Below are positions 6,622 to 15,814 of a stretch of 64,000 bases of DNA, in pieces. The position numbers were made by a program, and so were the translations under genes. The stretch is from JBFMAI01 sp040755725 (GTDB lineage: Bacteria > Planctomycetota > Phycisphaerae > UBA1845 > Fen-1342): contig JBFMAI010000038.1 of assembly GCA_040755725.1 (NCBI GenBank), positions 62,001 through 126,000 of the forward strand, read 5' to 3'. Below the pieces are notes generated by a model. That model was not told the origin of the DNA. It searched no databases and was given only the letters and a program-made list of their open reading frames with translations. How positions within the stretch are numbered: the first letter of the stretch is position 1; every line of letters begins with the position of its first letter.

Positions 6622-9349
6622 GCGGGTGCGGACCGCTGGGGCCGTCCTGGCGATCGCCCTGGGTACCGGGGCGGTGGTGTGGGTGACGTGCTGCTACGAG
6701 TCGGTGCGACAAACCATGCTGGGGTGGGCGGCGGGGTACGTGGGCCGCAGCCACATCACCATTCAGTCGCCGCTGGGCAAGTACGACGTCCTGCCGCAGC
6801 GAATCGTCGCCAAGATCGACGCGGTGCCCGGCGTCCGGCACGTGGCGCCGATGCTAGTACAGCGGCTGCCGTCGGCGGCGCAGCGCCGCGACGTTCCGGC
6901 CCCGACGTGGCCAACCATGATGGACGTCGACTTCGAGGGGATCGACCTGGCCCGCGAGTTCAAGGTCCGGCCCGAATGGCTGGACAAGCTGATCGCCGGG
7001 CGGATGCTGACCGAGCAGGACGACCGCGCCTGCGTGCTGGAGCAGTCGATCGCCGAGGAACAGGGTGTCGGCGTGGGCGACCGACTGTGGGTGTGGGGCA
7101 GCGAGTTCCTCGACGAGCCGCCGGTCGAAGTGGAGATCGTCGGGCTGATCCAGCGCGACCGGATCGCGCGGTTTCAGAAGGGCGTGGCGCTGCTGCGGCT
7201 CCCCGTGCTCCAGGACATCGGCCGCCGACACGCCCTCGTCAACGCGGTCGACGTGGTGCTTGAGCGGCCGGACGCGGCGACGCTGGAGCGCACGGCCCAC
7301 TTGATTCACGCGCGGATTCGCGCAGACGTGCCGAACGTCCTGGTCCGCAGCGCGGCGGCCCGGCTGGAGCGGATTGAGCTGGCCCAGAACCAGCAGCGCG
7401 TGGTGCTCGTGCTGTTGAGCTGCATGGCGCTACTGACCGCGCTGTTCATCATCCTCAGCACGCTGAGCATGGGGATGATCGAGCGCATTTGGCAGCTTGG
7501 GCTGCTGCGGTGCGTCGGCGTTACCCGCGGGCAGCTTGCGGGCCTCGTTCTCGTCGAGGTGCTGCCGCTGGGGCTGGTGGGGATCGTCCTCGGTGTGCCG
7601 GTCGGCTTGGCCCTCACGCAACTGACCGTGTGGCTCGTGCCGCAATATGTCGGCCGTTTCACTGTCAGCCTGACCGGCGTCGGCTTGGCCCTGGCCGCGG
7701 GGCTGGCGACGACGCTGACGGCGGCGGCGCTGCCGGTGGCCGCCGCCGTCACCGTGTCCCCCCTCGAAGCCACGCGACCGCGGGCCCGGCGCACCGGCCG
7801 CGCCGCGCTGGTCGCCGCGACCGCGCTGGCCGTGCTGCTGCTGGCGGCCCAACACCATGTGATTACCCAACGCGTGCAGCGCGACCTGGTCTTCGTCGAG
7901 TGGTCGGCGGCCTCCGTCGTGCTGCTCTATCTGCTGTATGCCGCCGCCGCCCCGCTCCTGGTCTGGCTGGCGGGGCGCCTGGCCGTGCCGGTCGCCGCGG
8001 CCCTGGTGGCCGTCCGTGCCCGCCTCTTGCAGGACCAGGTGGGGTACGCGGTGTGGCGGTCGGCGGGCATCTGCTGCGGGCTGATGGTCGGCCTGTCGCT
8101 CATCGTCGGTCTGTTTGTCTTCGCCGAGAGTTTCCGCAGCGGCTGGCAGTTCCCGAAGCAGTTCCCCGAAGCGTACATCTGGAGCGACGAGCAGATGGAA
8201 GGCGACGTGGCGGCCGCCGTGGCCGCCGTGCCGGGTGTCAAGAGCTTCACGATCGCCAACGCCCCCAACGTGATCGTCGAGGAGCGGCCGCTGCTGATGG
8301 AGAAGGTCCTGCGCTCCATCACGTGGTTTCTCGGCATCGAGCCGGACTCCTTCTTCTCCCTGCTCAAACTCGAGTTCGTGGAGGGGGATGAGGCCACCGC
8401 GCGCACGCTGCTCAAGCAGGGCGGCCACGTGCTGGTCGCCGCCGACTTCGCCCGCACTCGCCGCAAGGGTGTGAACGAAGTCCGCGACGCCGACGGCCGC
8501 GTGATCGTGAGCAACACGGTGCGTGTCTGGTTCAATAACCGCTGGACGACGTTCAAAGTGGCCGGCGTGATCGACTCCCCCGCGCTCGACATCGCCGCCA
8601 GCTACTTCCAGGTCCAGAGTGAGTCGTACATGGCAGCGGTCGGGTCGGTGATCGGGACGAACGACGATCTGAAGCGGCTGTTCGACGTGGACGGGGCGCG
8701 ACTGATCCTGCTGAACTTCGACCTGCCGCCCGGGCCGCCGCCGCCCGATTGGCCGCCGCCGCCGGGCACGCCCGCGGCGACCGGCCTCTCGCACATGCAC
8801 TACAACGATGAGCTGCCGCTGGAGCGGCGCTGGCAGAACTACCGCGAGACGCGCGTCTTGCAGGACATCTGCGGTCGGCTGGACGCCCGCGCGCGCTACG
8901 GCACCGCCCGCGAACTGAAGGACGAGATCGACACCGAGCTCACGCGGATGACGTACTTGCTGACGGCGGTGCCAGCGGTCGCGTTGCTCGTGGCGGCGAT
9001 CGGGGTGGCCAATCTGATGACGGCCAACGTGGCCAGCCGCGTCAAACCGCTGGCGACGCTGCGCGCCGTCGGGGCAACGCGCGGGCTGGTGCTGCGGCTG
9101 ATCCTGGGCGAGGCCCTGATCCTGGGGCTGCTGGGCAGCGGGCTGGGGCTGGGCCTCGGCCTGCACCTGGCCTGGAACATCACCGTAATGACCGAGCGCA
9201 TGTGGGGTTACGCGCTGCCGTTCCAGGTGCCGTGGGGCTTCGTGTCGGCCGCCATCGCTCTGACCGTTGGGCTGTGCATCGTGGCGGGGCTGGTGCCCGC
9301 GCGGCACGCCTCGCGCACCAACGTCATCGCGGCGCTGCACGTGTCATAA
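6578..9349 (+). CDS. FtsX-like permease, large two-unit type
   Basis: A protein of about 923 residues with ten predicted membrane spans: one near the N terminus (GAVLAIALGTGAVVWV), three after the first extracytoplasmic domain (about 280-380), three in the middle (about 400-515) and three at the C terminus (about 785-915). Two MacB-like periplasmic domains fill the gaps. This is the duplicated FtsX layout of transporters that pull lipoproteins or lipids from the membrane. A proline-rich loop (GPPPPDWPPPP, about 725-735) interrupts the second domain and is probably a flexible linker. The start at 6578 lies inside the ATPase gene; an in-frame ATG at 6557 is possible. The cargo is unknown. Confidence 0.87.
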   Translation: MRHWLQLATRNWRAKRVRTAGAVLAIALGTGAVVWVTCCYESVRQTMLGWAAGYVGRSHITIQSPLGKYDVLPQRIVAKIDAVPGVRHVAPMLVQRLPSAAQRRDVPAPTWPTMMDVDFEGIDLAREFKVRPEWLDKLIAGRMLTEQDDRACVLEQSIAEEQGVGVGDRLWVWGSEFLDEPPVEVEIVGLIQRDRIARFQKGVALLRLPVLQDIGRRHALVNAVDVVLERPDAATLERTAHLIHARIRADVPNVLVRSAAARLERIELAQNQQRVVLVLLSCMALLTALFIILSTLSMGMIERIWQLGLLRCVGVTRGQLAGLVLVEVLPLGLVGIVLGVPVGLALTQLTVWLVPQYVGRFTVSLTGVGLALAAGLATTLTAAALPVAAAVTVSPLEATRPRARRTGRAALVAATALAVLLLAAQHHVITQRVQRDLVFVEWSAASVVLLYLLYAAAAPLLVWLAGRLAVPVAAALVAVRARLLQDQVGYAVWRSAGICCGLMVGLSLIVGLFVFAESFRSGWQFPKQFPEAYIWSDEQMEGDVAAAVAAVPGVKSFTIANAPNVIVEERPLLMEKVLRSITWFLGIEPDSFFSLLKLEFVEGDEATARTLLKQGGHVLVAADFARTRRKGVNEVRDADGRVIVSNTVRVWFNNRWTTFKVAGVIDSPALDIAASYFQVQSESYMAAVGSVIGTNDDLKRLFDVDGARLILLNFDLPPGPPPPDWPPPPGTPAATGLSHMHYNDELPLERRWQNYRETRVLQDICGRLDARARYGTARELKDEIDTELTRMTYLLTAVPAVALLVAAIGVANLMTANVASRVKPLATLRAVGATRGLVLRLILGEALILGLLGSGLGLGLGLHLAWNITVMTERMWGYALPFQVPWGFVSAAIALTVGLCIVAGLVPARHASRTNVIAALHVS

Positions 9350-10083
9350 CCAACTGCGGCCGCCAAAAGCGCCGCTTAGAACCCTGCACGCCGGTGCGGG
9401 GCCAGGCCTGCTTCCGCGGTTTGATCGGCCCGGGCGTCCCCGCCAACGCGATTTCGGTTACCAGACTGCGAAAGTTCGTCCAGCGGCGGCGCGAGGAGGG
9501 AGGCCCAGAGGCCCCCGCCCCGCCCCGCGAGCCCGGGCTTCAGCATATTAGGACGTTGGGCCGCACGTCCTTGGCCCGGGAGCGGTGATACTCGTAGGAA
9601 ACTGTCCCCGCGCTGGACATCGGGCTGTAACCGGTCCTAAAGTCTCGTGGAGATGGGGAACCTTGCGTTAGCTTTAGGTAACCCTGTCGCCGACGTTCTG
9701 ATAAGAAGGGCGAGGACCTGTGTATGCGATCCTCGCCCGTTCCTGCACCACCTGGCTCCCCTTGAGGTGGTGCGACCCGCGGCGGATGGGCTCCTGTTCC
9801 AAGACAGGCGGCCCTCCGCCGACTTTTCATGGCCGGGCCGGCGCGGGATTTGACAGGAAACAGAACCTGGAGCGTCTTCTCCTCCAACAGCCCCATGCGT
9901 TGGCCGCGGCGGCCGCTGGGCTCGGCGATGGCACGCCGCGCGGTGGCAACCTGCCTAGCTTCGCTGGGCTCACCGCATTCTATCGCGTGCCATGCGGGGC
10001 GGCAACGCACCCGGTCCCCCGATTGTGCGTCGGCGCCGGGCTGGCGGCGCGGGTCGGCGGAGAAGTTCGCGTCGCGGCTTTCC
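9350..10083. other. Intergenic region with a cluster of hairpins
   Basis: This gap separates two convergent genes and I see no protein gene in it. It holds a series of inverted repeats: AGGACGT/ACGTCCT (9550-9571), GGGCGAGGA/TCCTCGCCC (9708-9738), GCACCACCT/AGGTGGTGC (9745-9773), and CCTGT/ACAGG around 9792-9808. The third resembles a segment at 15624-15654. The minus strand stays open across much of the region, but its product is arginine- and serine-rich without domain motifs. It could be a structured RNA or a decayed mobile element. Confidence 0.5.
9708..9773. repeat. Pair of adjacent 9-bp-stem hairpins
   Basis: Stem 1 pairs 9708-9716 with 9730-9738 (GGGCGAGGA with TCCTCGCCC). Stem 2 pairs 9745-9753 with 9765-9773 (GCACCACCT with AGGTGGTGC). 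Both are perfect and only six bases apart, which suggests a folded RNA or a palindromic element. The second hairpin is similar in sequence to 15624-15654 in the leader behind the cobalamin riboswitch. Confidence 0.6.
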
Positions 10084-11082
<999 letters not shown>

Positions 11083-11118
11083 CGTCCTGACCTCCAGCCT
11101 GCGACTCGTGGACGGATC

Positions 11119-11146
11119 AAAGTAGCCGGAGCCGTCGCAAAGTCAA
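11119..11146 (-). promoter_or_regulatory. Promoter of the moxR gene
   Basis: Reading the minus strand, TTGACT (11141-11146) and TACTTT (11119-11124) are separated by 16 bases, close to a housekeeping-sigma promoter. Transcription would begin near 11112, about 30 bases before the start codon, with the GGAGG ribosome-binding site in between. Confidence 0.6.
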
Positions 11147-11273
11147 AGGTGAAGCGCGGGGGCGGGGGGCGCGACGGCCGACGAGTCGGCGGCGCGGGTG
11201 TGCCACCGCGCGTCCTGCGAGTGCATTTATTCCAGTGATCTAACGGAAGATCGTCGCTGGCGCGACGGGGGAC

Positions 11274-11301
11274 TTGCACGGCGAAGCGGTTCGGCTATAA
11301 T
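11274..11301 (+). promoter_or_regulatory. Strong consensus-like promoter of a small RNA
   Basis: TTGCAC (11274-11279), a 16-base spacer and a perfect TATAAT (11296-11301). This is one of the best sigma-70-type matches in the window. Initiation is expected near 11307-11309. No protein gene begins downstream; instead a terminator follows after about 65 bases. Confidence 0.75.
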
Positions 11302-11307
11302 ATAACT

Positions 11308-11374
11308 GCTCGAGCGGCGAGCGGTACGTACAGGTTTCCCCCCCGGCCTGTCGGCCCCCCGCTCGGGCTTTTTT
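11308..11374 (+). ncRNA. Stand-alone small RNA with its own terminator
   Basis: The transcript predicted from the consensus promoter is about 67 nucleotides. It starts with a direct repeat of CGAGCGG (11311-11317 and 11318-11324). The second copy can pair with CCGCTCG (11359-11365), and within that loop ACAGG (11330-11334) can pair with CCTGT (11347-11351). The outer stem is followed by GGC and six T (11369-11374), which is an intrinsic terminator. An alternative inner fold is GGCC/GGCC around TGTC. No start codon with a ribosome-binding site lies inside. I do not recognise it as 6S, SRP, tmRNA or RNase P RNA. A regulatory RNA is the simplest reading; a leader with an attenuator is less likely because no gene follows closely. 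Confidence 0.65.
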
Positions 11375-12161
11375 GTGCGCGCGGCGGGATCCTCCACATC
11401 GTGGGTTCTCTACAGCTCTGCGAACAAATGAGGCGCCCAGCGCTGCGCTTGGTTCCATTGAGGTTATATCAGTGCCGCAAAGTGTATTACGTTGTCTCCT
11501 GACGAACATAGCCACCGTCGGGGTCGGCGGAGCGGGGCATGTGGTGGGGCCGCCGAACCTGTCGGGCGTGGCTGCCACCGCTGTGGATGGGTTCGCGCGG
11601 CGAAGGGCCGTAGCGACGGGATGGTGCCTCGGAACCGAAATCCAGGCGGGAATTCCTTCGACCCAAGGCGCATTACGCTGAAAACAACGAATAACAAAAG
11701 TTATTATAGGACTATGCACAGCACCCACGTCATCCGCGCCTCGGACGGTGGCCCGGTCCGCCCGATGCACGAACCCAACGCCGGCGGTCGGCCAACGGCC
11801 CGACGTGGCCGTGGCAGCCGACTCAGGCAATTAGGGGCGTGGGCTCCTGGTCGGGAGGGCGAGCCTCCCCGCGAGTCGCGGCGCGGCAGTCTCGGCGCGC
11901 CGGGGTCACCCTCCCGTGTCCCGGTCCGCGAATACCCGCTGAAAAATGCCTGCCGACCGGCAGCGCCAGATTCCGCTTGCTGTTCGGCGACCCCGGAGGT
12001 ACGCTCGGCGTGGTGGAGTATTCCACCTCATTGCCCTGTTCCTGCAAGCCATCGGAGGCCGTATGCGCTGGGCGGCTTCGGGGAGCGACGAAAACACGAC
12101 AAATAGACCCACATGGCATCCAGTGTGGAGGCCGGTGGTCATCCTAGACCTGCCAGCAGAA

Positions 12162-12181
12162 CCCGCCACGCGAGTGGCGGG
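12162..12181 (+). repeat. Hairpin with GNRA loop upstream of the C25 peptidase
   Basis: CCCGCCAC pairs perfectly with GTGGCGGG around the loop GCGA. It lies about 67 bases before the start codon of the peptidase gene and has no T-run, so it is not an intrinsic terminator. A similar stem with a GGGA loop occurs at 27172-27191, so it may be one of the dispersed palindromes. Confidence 0.6.
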
Positions 12182-12248
12182 GCGCCGGGCCCCCCACTGG
12201 CGTGCGGGGTTCCGACAGACATTCCTAGTTGTGCGCGAGGGAACCACG

Positions 12249-15122
12249 ATGTCGTATTCCGAGAGCCATGTTCGACGCCTGCGTTTCGCATCCGCGGTGC
12301 TGGCGCTGGCGGCGATGGCCGCCGTAGGCGCCTGGGCCGCCGAGCCGCTGATTGTCAGCACGCCGATACCGCTGGGGAACTACGAAATCCGAGCCCGGGG
12401 CGATGGGCAGGTCGTGTCGCTGGACGGCTTCGGGTCGCTGCTGGAGCCGGGCAAGCCGCAACTGCCGGCCCGGATCTTCGCGATCGCCATTCCGCCCGGG
12501 GCGGAGGTGGTCGGCGTCACTTGCGACGCTGGTGCGGGAATCGAGCTGCCCGGAACCTACCGGATCAAACCCGCCGCCTTGCCGCGCGTCATCGCCAACG
12601 AAGACCCCGCGTTGTATGCGGAAGCCCTGGCCCGGTATGAGGCGGACCGCCAGGCGGTGTACGGCAGCGACGAACCGTATCCAGCCAACGTCGTTGAGAT
12701 CGTGCGGCCCGCTGCCTACCGCAAGTACAACCTGGTGGATGTGCGGGTGACGCCGTTCGTCTATCACCCGTTGTCGGGCCGGCTCGTGTACCACCCCGAC
12801 GTGACGGTCCACGTCCACTATGCGCTGCCGGCGGGCCCGCAGACGGCCGTCGTGGACGGCTTGGCCCGGCCGGAAAAGACGGCCCGCCAGATCATCGTCA
12901 ACCACGAGCAAGCTGCGCAGTGGTACGGCTGCGAGACGCCCGCCGACCGCGGCCTGCACGATTTCGTCATCATCACGCTCGATTCGCTGACGTCCCATGT
13001 GGCCCCAATCGTCGCGTGGGAGACCCAAAAGGGCCGCACCGTCGAAGTCGTGACGACCACGTGGATCGCGGCCAACTACACCGGCTACGACCTGGCCGAG
13101 AAGATGCGGAACTTCCTGCGCGAGAAGTACCCGTCGGGCGAGTGGGGCATCGAGGACGTGCTGCTGGTCGGGGATTACGCGGACGTGCCGATGCGGCGGA
13201 CGGCGCAGGACCTTGGCTACGGCAAGCCGGAGACGGACCTGTACTACGCCGAGTTGTCCAAGCCCGACAACCAATCGTGGGATGCGAACCAGAACCACCT
13301 GTGGGGCGAGAACTCGGACCCGATCGATTTCTACTCCGAGGTCAACGTCGGGCGGATCCCGTGGAGCGACCCGGCCACCGTGCAGCACATCTGCGCGAAG
13401 TCCGCGGCCTACGAGCAAAACAACGACCCGACGTTCAAGAAGAACATCCTGCTGCTGGCGGCGTTCTTCTGGACCAGCCCGTGGACGGACAACGCCGTCC
13501 TGATGGAGGCCAAGATCAACCAGCCCTGGATGGCGGAGTGGACCAAGATGCGGCTGTACGAGCAGGGCCATTCGACGTATCAGTCCAACTACGACCTGCT
13601 CCGCAGCAACGTGGTGGCGGTCTGGTCGGCGGGCAAGTACGCCTTCGTGAACTGGGCCGGGCACGGCTCGCCGGACGCCTGCCACCGCTACTTCAGCCCC
13701 GCCGGACCGTTCATCACGCGCGACGACTGCGCGCAACTGAACGACGAGTACCCGGCGATCATCTTCGCCGACGCGTGCAGCAACTCGGACACGGACGACC
13801 TGAACATCGGCAAGGCGATGCTGCGGCGCGGCGGCGTCGGGTTCGTCGGGGCCACCAAGGTCGCCCTGGGATGCCCGGGGTGGACGGGACCGAACGACGG
13901 GTCCAGTCAGTCGCTCGACTACTTCTTCACGACCCGCGTGACCTCGGGGGAGTACACCCAAGGCCAGGCGCACCAGGGGGCCCTGCGCGAGATGTATACG
14001 CGGAACCTGTGGAACGAGGTGAAGTACGAGATGTTCGAATGGGGCGCGCTGTGGGGCTGCCCGACGATCGGCCTGGGCGGGCCGGCGATGTTGAACATCT
14101 CGCTGCCCAACGGCGTGCCCGAGCTGGTCTTGCCGGGACATCCGATCGAGATCGCCGTCAAGATTACCGAGGGCACCGAGCACTACATCCCCGGGACAGC
14201 GACGGTCTACTACCGCTATGCCGGCGGCCCCTTTACGAGCAAGCTGCTGGAGGAGCTGGGCGGCGAGATGTTCCGCGCCACGCTGCCCGCGCCGCGCTGC
14301 GGCGACGTACCCGAGTTCTACTTCAGCGCCCAGGGCGACCAGAGCGGCGTCATCTACAAGCCGTACGGCGCCCCGGCCAATGTCTACTCCTGCCGGGTGG
14401 GTGAGATTCGCGCGATCCTGGAGAACACGTTCGAAGCCAACCCCGGCTGGACGACCGAGGGATCCTGGGCCTTCGGGAGACCCACGGGGCAGGGCGGTGC
14501 CTACGGCGGCCCGGACCCCACCAGCGGCTACACGGGCAACAACGTCTACGGCTACAACCTCAACGGCGACTACACGAACAACATGCCCGAGCGGCACCTG
14601 ACTAGCGGCGCCGTGGATTGCACCGGCTACACCGGCATCCACCTGAAGTTCTGGCGGTGGCTGGGTGTGGAACGGTCGCAGTACGACCATGCGTATGTGC
14701 GGGTCAGCACCAACGGCAGCACGTGGACGAACGTCTGGCAGAATCCCGATGCTGAAACCGCCGACTATGCGTGGACCGAGATGGACCTCGACATTTCCGC
14801 CATCGCGGACAACCAGCCCGCCGTCTACCTGCGCTGGACGATGGGCACGACGGACACCGGCTGGACCTACTGTGGCTGGAACATCGACGACGTGCGGCTC
14901 ACCGCGTTCGTCTGCGAGCAGCCGTGGCCGCCGGGTGACCTCAATTGCGACGGGAACGTGGATTTCGGCGACATCAATCCCTTCGTACTGGCGTTGACGA
15001 ACCCGGCCGGCTACGCGGCGGCGTTCCCGAACTGCGACCTCATGAACGGCGACATCAACGGCGACGGGCTCGTGGACTTCGGAGACATCAACCCGTTTGT
15101 GCGGTTGCTGACGCAGCCGTAG
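12249..15122 (+). CDS. Secreted gingipain-like peptidase (C25) with dockerin-like C terminus
   Basis: A 957-residue exported protein. The ATG at 12249 has AGGGA upstream and opens a signal peptide ending near AVGAWAAEP. An N-terminal propeptide-like region precedes the C25 catalytic domain. FVNWAGHGSPD supplies the catalytic His (about 472) and IIFADACSNSD the nucleophile Cys (about 510), the same order and similar spacing as in gingipains. A beta-sandwich region follows (about 700-890, with a WNIDDVRL motif typical of MAM/jelly-roll domains). The last 62 residues are a pair of calcium-binding loops (GDLNCDGNVDFGDINPFV and DINGDGLVDFGDINPFV), almost the same as in two other proteins here. It is probably a surface or extracellular protease; the tail may anchor or sort it. 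Confidence 0.88.
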   Translation: MSYSESHVRRLRFASAVLALAAMAAVGAWAAEPLIVSTPIPLGNYEIRARGDGQVVSLDGFGSLLEPGKPQLPARIFAIAIPPGAEVVGVTCDAGAGIELPGTYRIKPAALPRVIANEDPALYAEALARYEADRQAVYGSDEPYPANVVEIVRPAAYRKYNLVDVRVTPFVYHPLSGRLVYHPDVTVHVHYALPAGPQTAVVDGLARPEKTARQIIVNHEQAAQWYGCETPADRGLHDFVIITLDSLTSHVAPIVAWETQKGRTVEVVTTTWIAANYTGYDLAEKMRNFLREKYPSGEWGIEDVLLVGDYADVPMRRTAQDLGYGKPETDLYYAELSKPDNQSWDANQNHLWGENSDPIDFYSEVNVGRIPWSDPATVQHICAKSAAYEQNNDPTFKKNILLLAAFFWTSPWTDNAVLMEAKINQPWMAEWTKMRLYEQGHSTYQSNYDLLRSNVVAVWSAGKYAFVNWAGHGSPDACHRYFSPAGPFITRDDCAQLNDEYPAIIFADACSNSDTDDLNIGKAMLRRGGVGFVGATKVALGCPGWTGPNDGSSQSLDYFFTTRVTSGEYTQGQAHQGALREMYTRNLWNEVKYEMFEWGALWGCPTIGLGGPAMLNISLPNGVPELVLPGHPIEIAVKITEGTEHYIPGTATVYYRYAGGPFTSKLLEELGGEMFRATLPAPRCGDVPEFYFSAQGDQSGVIYKPYGAPANVYSCRVGEIRAILENTFEANPGWTTEGSWAFGRPTGQGGAYGGPDPTSGYTGNNVYGYNLNGDYTNNMPERHLTSGAVDCTGYTGIHLKFWRWLGVERSQYDHAYVRVSTNGSTWTNVWQNPDAETADYAWTEMDLDISAIADNQPAVYLRWTMGTTDTGWTYCGWNIDDVRLTAFVCEQPWPPGDLNCDGNVDFGDINPFVLALTNPAGYAAAFPNCDLMNGDINGDGLVDFGDINPFVRLLTQP

Positions 15123-15178
15123 GGACCGGCCGTACCCACCGGCCGTGGCTCGCGGATTCCAGCCGGCCGTCGCGCGGC

Positions 15179-15208
15179 TTGACGCGCGGCGGCCGGCCGA
15201 TTTACACT
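15179..15208 (+). promoter_or_regulatory. Promoter of the cobalamin-riboswitch transcript
   Basis: TTGACG (15179-15184), an 18-base spacer and TACACT (15203-15208). The expected start near 15215 lies just before the first stem of the aptamer, so the riboswitch has its own promoter and is not read through from the peptidase gene. Confidence 0.7.
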
Positions 15209-15218
15209 GCGCGAGCTT

Positions 15219-15424
15219 GGTCGCTGGTGTCCGGTCGCTTGGGGCGGCCGGAAGAATAGGGAATCCGGTGTGAATCCGGAACGGCCCCGCCGCTGTGACC
15301 GGGAACGAACGCTGCACGAGTCATTGGCCCGCTTCGGCGGGCTGAGAAGGCGCAGCCAGTAGATGTCGCGGAGGCTTCATCGCCCGCGACGGGCCCGGGA
15401 GTCAGAAGACCTGCCAGTGTGACC
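15219..15424 (+). ncRNA. Cobalamin riboswitch (B12 element)
   Basis: The conserved core is complete: GAATAGGGAA (15254-15263), GTGTGAATCCGG, CCGCCGCTGTGACCGGG ending at 15303, GAGAAGGCGC (15344-15353) and the B12 box GAGTCAGAAGACCTGCC (15399-15415). The closing stem is formed by GGTC-CTGG (15219-15227) with CCAG-GACC (15414-15424). The first downstream reading frame is 390 bases away, and no gene for cobalamin synthesis or transport is present. Inverted repeats between the aptamer and that gene (for example CGCCT/AGGCG around 15437-15455) could form the switch, but I cannot identify a T-rich terminator. Confidence 0.95.
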
Positions 15425-15814
15425 GATCGTCGGTGCGCCTTCGCGGGACGAGGCGATCGAACATGCCCGGCTGCCCGTTAGCACGCGACTAGTGGACTGG
15501 CTCAGTCCGGCTCGGCCGCTGTCGGCTGCGCTGTCGCTGGCGTGCACCTCTTCCCGTAATACGCCCCGGGGCTACCAAAGGGGCCTGGAGACGCAGAGAG
15601 CTCGGCAGTCGGCGAGAGCGATTGCACAACCTGCCTCCTTGAGGGGGCGCGACGCTATCGGCCAAGACCTTCACGTTACCAGCAACTGCGGTTCGCTCTC
15701 CGTGACTTGTCTCGGCCTCTGTTGTCGTGATCTGCCCGGGCTGGCGACATCCGACAAGACCGTTGGGCGACCGGGTCGTGGAGGGCCCGGCGCCGCAAGA
15801 AGCGAGGTGTCGGG
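15425..15814 (+). other. Leader between cobalamin riboswitch and secreted protein gene
   Basis: About 390 bases with no convincing gene. It contains CGCCT/AGGCG just after the aptamer, a GC-rich stem near 15563-15585, a segment at 15624-15654 that resembles the hairpin at 9745-9773, and TGTCG/CGACA near 15722-15753. These are candidates for the expression platform. AGCGAGG at 15802-15808 is the ribosome-binding site of the following gene. Confidence 0.5.

Larger units (their letters stand above)
11083..12248. other. Long intergenic region holding a small-RNA unit
   Basis: Nearly 1.2 kb without a convincing protein gene. It contains the moxR promoter, the small-RNA unit at 11274-11374, an AT-rich island at 11680-11715 with the hairpin ATAAC/GTTAT (11691-11704), a degenerate family-C repeat (11855-11890) and a GNRA-looped hairpin (12162-12181). 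The frames that cross it upstream of the peptidase gene are rich in Arg, Pro and Gly and look non-coding. The AT-rich island may be the promoter of the C25 peptidase gene, which would give a leader of about 530 bases. Confidence 0.5.

Noticed and set aside
7430..9340. Long minus-strand frame opposite the FtsX-type permease
   Set aside because: Very rich in Gln, Arg and His, no motifs, and lies entirely on the complement of a convincing membrane protein gene.
12225..15317. A 1030-codon open frame on the minus strand opposite the C25 peptidase
   Set aside because: It is a mirror of the codon bias of the real gene: the product is rich in Arg, His, Val and Gly and has no domain motifs, while the plus strand encodes a complete peptidase.
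15492..15814. A gene starting with GTG just behind the cobalamin riboswitch
   Set aside because: The frame has no ribosome-binding site, its product has no motifs and it continues out of frame across the well-supported gene at 15815.
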